From contig JAKQFQ010000334.1 of the NCBI GenBank assembly GCA_029558315.1, positions 1-64,000 of the forward strand: a stretch of 64,000 nt of DNA, given 5' to 3'. Of the stretch, positions 60,675 through 64,000 are shown piece by piece. Under the pieces are notes generated by a model, which was given only the letters and a program-made list of their open reading frames with translations, was not told the DNA's origin and did no database searches. The stretch is from Bacillota bacterium. Its GTDB lineage: Bacteria > Bacillota > Clostridia > Lachnospirales > Lachnospiraceae. The translations under genes were made by a program, and so were the position numbers. The stretch's first letter is position 1. Each line of letters begins with the position of its first letter.

Positions 60675-61511
60675 ATGAAAAATTTCTGTATTATCTCAAA
60701 TAGTATAAAAGACAGTGAATTGGAAAAAGCTCATATTATCCGGAATGTGATAGAACAACGCAGGATGGATACCACAGTTACAGTAATGGATTTGTGTTGT
60801 GAAAATCTAAAGATTCCAAAAGCTACAGAGGGAATCATTGTTTTGGGAGGCGATGGGACATTATTAAGTGTTGCCAAAAAAACAATGTATTGCGAATTGC
60901 CACTGATTGGTGTTAATCTGGGAGCACTTGGATATCTTGCAGAAGTTGAGATGAGCAGTATAGAATCAGCAGTGGATAAGCTGCTTTTAGATCAGTTTAA
61001 GATTGAAGAGCGTATGATGCTGGCTGGGAATGTCTGCATAAGTGGTGAGGAAACCAAACAAAGCTGTGCCTTGAATGATGTCGTACTTTGCAGGCGTGGG
61101 GATCTTCAGGTGATTGGTTATCGAGTGACTGTCAATGGTCTGTATTTGAATAATTTTTATGCAGACGGAATGATAATCAGTACGCCGACCGGATCGACAG
61201 GTTATAATCTTTCGGCAGGTGGCTCTATTGTAGAACCATTAGCCAGGTTAATTGTGCTGACACCGGTATGTCCGCATACACTCAACACCAGAAGTATTAT
61301 GTTATCACCAGAGGACCGGATAGAGATTGAAGTACTCCCGCCAAAAGGGATGAAACCGGTGGAAGTAGGTGCTTATTTTGATGGTACAAGTACCGGAATT
61401 ATGGGACCGGGAGATCGGGTTAATGTATTTGGGGCTAAGGAAGTAACCAGAATTATCAAACTAAGCAACGATGGATTTCTGGAGATTCTGCATAAGAAAA
61501 TGAGTGAATAA
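60675..61511 (+). CDS. nadK: NAD kinase
   Basis: A 278-residue kinase producing NADP. ATG 60675 has GGAAGGG upstream and gives MKNFCIISNS; a GTG at 60639 lacks a spaced ribosome site. GGDGT at 58-62 is the catalytic motif with D60. NDVVLCR and STPTGSTGYNLSAGGSIV complete the NAD-binding region. Confidence 0.95.
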   Translation: MKNFCIISNSIKDSELEKAHIIRNVIEQRRMDTTVTVMDLCCENLKIPKATEGIIVLGGDGTLLSVAKKTMYCELPLIGVNLGALGYLAEVEMSSIESAVDKLLLDQFKIEERMMLAGNVCISGEETKQSCALNDVVLCRRGDLQVIGYRVTVNGLYLNNFYADGMIISTPTGSTGYNLSAGGSIVEPLARLIVLTPVCPHTLNTRSIMLSPEDRIEIEVLPPKGMKPVEVGAYFDGTSTGIMGPGDRVNVFGAKEVTRIIKLSNDGFLEILHKKMSE

Positions 61512-61534
61512 CCTATCAGATACGAGGGACACAA

Positions 61535-61606
61535 CATAAAGATCTTACAGAGCTTTATGATGAGTTCGCCATGAAAGTGGCGTATATTAGTGGGACGGTA
61601 TCCCAC
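61535..61606 (+). other. Hairpin-rich gap between nadK and recN, no argR
   Basis: The 156-base gap carries three stems in a row: CATAAAG/CTTTATG (61535-61541, 61553-61559), CGCCA/TGGCG (61567-61571, 61578-61582) and GTGGGA/TCCCAC (61590-61595, 61601-61606). None is followed by a T-run, so they are not terminators. One frame is open across most of the gap (ending KVAYISGTVSHRSLKRHA, stop at about 61628) but has no ribosome site. The arginine repressor gene usually found here is absent. It might be a structured leader of recN or debris. Confidence 0.5.
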
Positions 61607-61667
61607 AGAAGTCTGAAGAGACATGCATAGGTAGGAGAAGTGCTTATGTAAAGGAGAGAAAAATACC

Positions 61668-63356
61668 ATGTTAACAAGTTTACACGTAAAAGATCTGGCG
61701 CTAATCAGGGAAGCAGAGGTTAATTTTAGTGATGGCCTGAATATCCTGACAGGCGAGACGGGAGCCGGTAAATCAATTATCATCGGCTCTATTAATTATG
61801 CCTTAGGGGCAAAAGTTGAGAAGGATGTAGTTCGTGAAGGTGCTGAATATGCATTGGTAGAGCTTATTTTTCAGGTAGAGCGAGAGGAAACCAGAAAACA
61901 GATTCAGAAGATGGAATTGCCGATGGAGGAAGACGGTAGTCTGATTATTACCAGAAAGATAATGCAGGGGCGAAGTGTATTAAAGGTCGGTGGAGAAGCA
62001 ATCACAACAAGACAGATGAAAGAGCTTGCAGCATTGTTGATTGATATTCATGGACAGCATGAACACCAGTCCTTACTTCAGATTGCGAAGCATCAGGAAC
62101 TATTGGATTCCTATGCCGGTGAGGAATTAAAGGATGAAATCGTCAAGATTACTGAATTGTATGGAGAATATACAAAGCTGCAAGGAGAGATTGCTTCCTT
62201 GTCTATGGATGATGCGACCAGACAGCGAGAGATTGCACTGGCACAATTTGAAGTAGATGAAATAGAGACTGCAGCACTTACCGTGGGCGAGGATGAGATT
62301 CTGGAGAAAAAATATCGCAAGCTGGTAAATGCCAAGAAAATTGCGGATTCATTGAATCATGTAATGGACTATCTGGCCAATGGCGAAAGCAATGCCAAGG
62401 ATCAGACGGGATATGCCGTTCGTGAAATGAATATGGCTATCACCATGGATGAAGAGCTAAATGATATGGCAGAGCATTTGATGAGTGCAGAGAGTATTCT
62501 GTCAGATGTCAGTCGTGAAATAGCAGAGTACATGGATGAATTTTCTTTTGATGAAGAAGATTTTAGAGCAATGGAAGAACGTTTAAATGTGATTAATCAT
62601 TTGACATTGAAATATGGGAGAACAATTGAGGAAGTACTTACTTATGGGCAGAAAAAGAAAGAAGAGCTGAACCGGTTGCTTGATCTGGAGGGAACCTTAC
62701 AGCAGCTGCGAACGAAGCGTGCCAAGGTGGAAAAAGAACTTTGTATACACAGCGAGTGTGCACATGAAATCAGACTACGTCTTGCAAAAGAACTTGAGAA
62801 GAATATTACAGAGACTTTATTAGAATTGAATTTTCTAAAGGTGACCTTTGAAATTGCAGTAAGGAAGAAGGAAACCTACTCCAAAACAGGCTTTGATGAG
62901 GTCGAATTCATGATTTCACTTAATCCGGGCGAACGTGTCAGACCATTAACACAGGTAGCAAGCGGTGGTGAACTTTCCAGAATCATGCTTGCATTGAAAA
63001 GTATATTTGCCAGAAAAGATGCAATTGATACCTTGATTTTTGATGAGATTGATACAGGTATCAGTGGAAAGACTGCGTGGAAAGTATCTGAGAAAATGTC
63101 GATTTTAAGTGAACACCATCAGGTAATCTGCATTACTCATCTGCCGCAGATTGCGGCTATGGCCGATACACATTTTGTTATTGAAAAGGCTGAATGGGAT
63201 GGCAAGACTGTGACGTCGATACAGCAGCAAAATGAGGCAGAGACGATAGATGAGATTGCACGTCTTTTGGGCAGCGACTGTATTACCGATGCAGTACGTA
63301 CCAACGCAGTTGAGCTTCGCGAACTGGCAAAAAAGACCAAGACAAAAACACATTAG
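61668..63356 (+). CDS. recN: DNA repair protein RecN
   Basis: A 562-residue SMC-like ATPase for double-strand-break repair. Walker A is GETGAGKS (29-36), with DIHGQHEHQSLL near the head. Coiled-coil arms lie at about 160-360. The signature SGGELSRIMLALKSIF and Walker B TLIFDEIDTGISG follow, then THLPQIAA. AAAGGAGAG precedes the ATG. A strong terminator follows. Confidence 0.96.
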   Translation: MLTSLHVKDLALIREAEVNFSDGLNILTGETGAGKSIIIGSINYALGAKVEKDVVREGAEYALVELIFQVEREETRKQIQKMELPMEEDGSLIITRKIMQGRSVLKVGGEAITTRQMKELAALLIDIHGQHEHQSLLQIAKHQELLDSYAGEELKDEIVKITELYGEYTKLQGEIASLSMDDATRQREIALAQFEVDEIETAALTVGEDEILEKKYRKLVNAKKIADSLNHVMDYLANGESNAKDQTGYAVREMNMAITMDEELNDMAEHLMSAESILSDVSREIAEYMDEFSFDEEDFRAMEERLNVINHLTLKYGRTIEEVLTYGQKKKEELNRLLDLEGTLQQLRTKRAKVEKELCIHSECAHEIRLRLAKELEKNITETLLELNFLKVTFEIAVRKKETYSKTGFDEVEFMISLNPGERVRPLTQVASGGELSRIMLALKSIFARKDAIDTLIFDEIDTGISGKTAWKVSEKMSILSEHHQVICITHLPQIAAMADTHFVIEKAEWDGKTVTSIQQQNEAETIDEIARLLGSDCITDAVRTNAVELRELAKKTKTKTH

Positions 63357-63378
63357 AATTGCAATAAATGTACATACT

Positions 63379-63416
63379 AGGAAGGACAAACGATTTGGTT
63401 TGTCCTTCCTTTTTAT
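63379..63416 (+). terminator. Strong terminator after recN
   Basis: AGGAAGGACAAAC (63379-63391) pairs perfectly with GTTTGTCCTTCCT (63398-63410), followed by a run of Ts. It closes the asp23-to-recN unit. Confidence 0.93.
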
Positions 63417-63538
63417 GTAATAGGTAAATGCTTGTATGCGGCGATTTTGTTATGTTGCAACGTCGGTACAAAGGCGTTTTTAAGTATAAGGAAAGCCAAC
63501 CATCGGATGCTTATGAAGACAGAAAGGCATGGTAGAAC

Positions 63539-64000
63539 ATGAAAAATAAACATATGCTGAAAACATTGGTTTTGGGGTTGGTTGTTGTACTAATGATTAT
63601 GGGAACAATTGTGATTTACCAGTATTATCTTTCTAAAATTCCGGATTCGATTCAACTAAAAGCAAGAACAGCGCAGACAATCGAATATTGTGTGCCGGCA
63701 GTTGGAGAGATTTGTCATGAGGCAATTACGGTAGGGGCATTTGAACAGAATCGAACACAGAATACACTTCCAATTGACTTTACAAAACCCTTTACAATCA
63801 TAACTGGTGAATGCGAGCAATATCAGGTGCGTTTAAAATTATTTGGTTTCCTGCCCTATAAGACAGTGGAAATCAATGTGACGGATACCAAAACAGTAGT
63901 ACCGGCAGGGATTGCTATTGGCATCTACGTTGAGACCGATGACGTCCTGGTAATTGATACCGGCAGTTTTATGAATGAACAGGGAAGAATGACGGCTCCG
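63539..64000 (+). CDS. spoIVB: SpoIVB peptidase, 5' part only
   Basis: The first 154 codons run off the window end in frame. An N-terminal helix (about 8-27) acts as export signal or anchor. A region with LFGFLPYKTVEINVTDTKTV leads into VPAGIAIGIYVETDDVLVID, the hallmark of SpoIVB just before its PDZ domain. SpoIVB is a forespore-secreted serine protease that triggers pro-sigma-K processing. The catalytic domain is outside the window. Position after recN is standard, and spo0A would be expected next. The preceding gap shows no clear promoter. Confidence 0.9.
   Translation, partial: MKNKHMLKTLVLGLVVVLMIMGTIVIYQYYLSKIPDSIQLKARTAQTIEYCVPAVGEICHEAITVGAFEQNRTQNTLPIDFTKPFTIITGECEQYQVRLKLFGFLPYKTVEINVTDTKTVVPAGIAIGIYVETDDVLVIDTGSFMNEQGRMTAP

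Noticed and set aside
63417-63538. Forespore sigma promoter before spoIVB
   Set aside because: A GTATG-like -35 is present but no matching -10 is at the right distance.
1-64000. CRISPR arrays, tRNA or rRNA genes, insertion sequences, prophage
   Set aside because: I saw no regularly spaced repeats, cloverleaf-like segments, transposase or integrase frames or phage structural genes on either strand. This was by reading only.

Overview
The window comes from an AT-rich, spore-forming-lineage member of the Clostridia, most probably a Lachnospiraceae. This rests on gene content and order rather than on a sequence search. The markers are a SCIFF six-cysteine peptide next to its radical-SAM maturase and a fused secDF, sigH, the spoIIG and spoIIIA operons, spoVD inside the division cluster, and a dxs-tlyA-nadK-recN-spoIVB order. 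Almost all of it is chromosomal core. I see no tRNA, rRNA, CRISPR array, insertion sequence or prophage, and no gene-free stretch longer than about 220 bases.

Layout. (1) 1-2081: sigH facing a CNNM/CorC-type membrane protein across a shared terminator. (2) 2224-6724: a frameshifted TIGR04086-type membrane protein, then scfA, scfB and secDF with leader and attenuator hairpins. (3) 6803-11826: a membrane GH25 muramidase, a 977-residue TIR/transmembrane/beta-propeller-like protein, and a membrane-anchored trigger-factor-like isomerase on the minus strand. (4) 11970-15739: recJ, an acyltransferase and a PfkB-family sugar kinase. (5) 15961-30547: a long forward run of murE, priA, def, fmt, a metallopeptidase remnant, rsmB, rlmN, stp, prkC, rsgA, rpe, ychF and lgt, covering translation, rRNA modification and envelope signalling. 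(6) 30646-43797: the division and wall cluster mraZ-rsmH-ftsL-ftsI/pbp-spoVD-mraY-murD-ftsW-murA-divIB-ftsZ, behind a promoter with four MraZ boxes. (7) 43876-50507: spoIIGA-sigE joined directly to spoIIIAA-AH. (8) 50587-54641: deoB, prfC and a transglutaminase-like lipoprotein. (9) 54649-63416: Asp23/Gls24 protein, nusB, xseAB, ispA, dxs, tlyA, nadK and recN behind a near-consensus promoter. (10) 63539-64000: the 5' part of spoIVB.

How the genes work together. Regions 6 and 7 link septum formation to sporulation: FtsZ and septal wall enzymes lie beside SpoVD, pro-sigma-E, its protease SpoIIGA and the SpoIIIA channel. StkP/PrkC-type kinase and PP2C phosphatase sit with ribosome-maturation genes, as is usual in Firmicutes. 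IspA and Dxs supply isoprenoid precursors for the lipid carrier used by MraY.

The most notable observations are several apparently damaged genes: an in-frame TAG in spoIIIAF, another TAG 16 codons before the natural end of spoVD, a one-base G-run frameshift in the TIGR04086 gene, and a C-terminal stub of a YugP-like metallopeptidase. Others are the TIR receptor-like protein, the hairpins flanking the SCIFF gene, a long-spacer spoIIG promoter with Spo0A-like boxes, and a hairpin-rich gap where argR is usually found.
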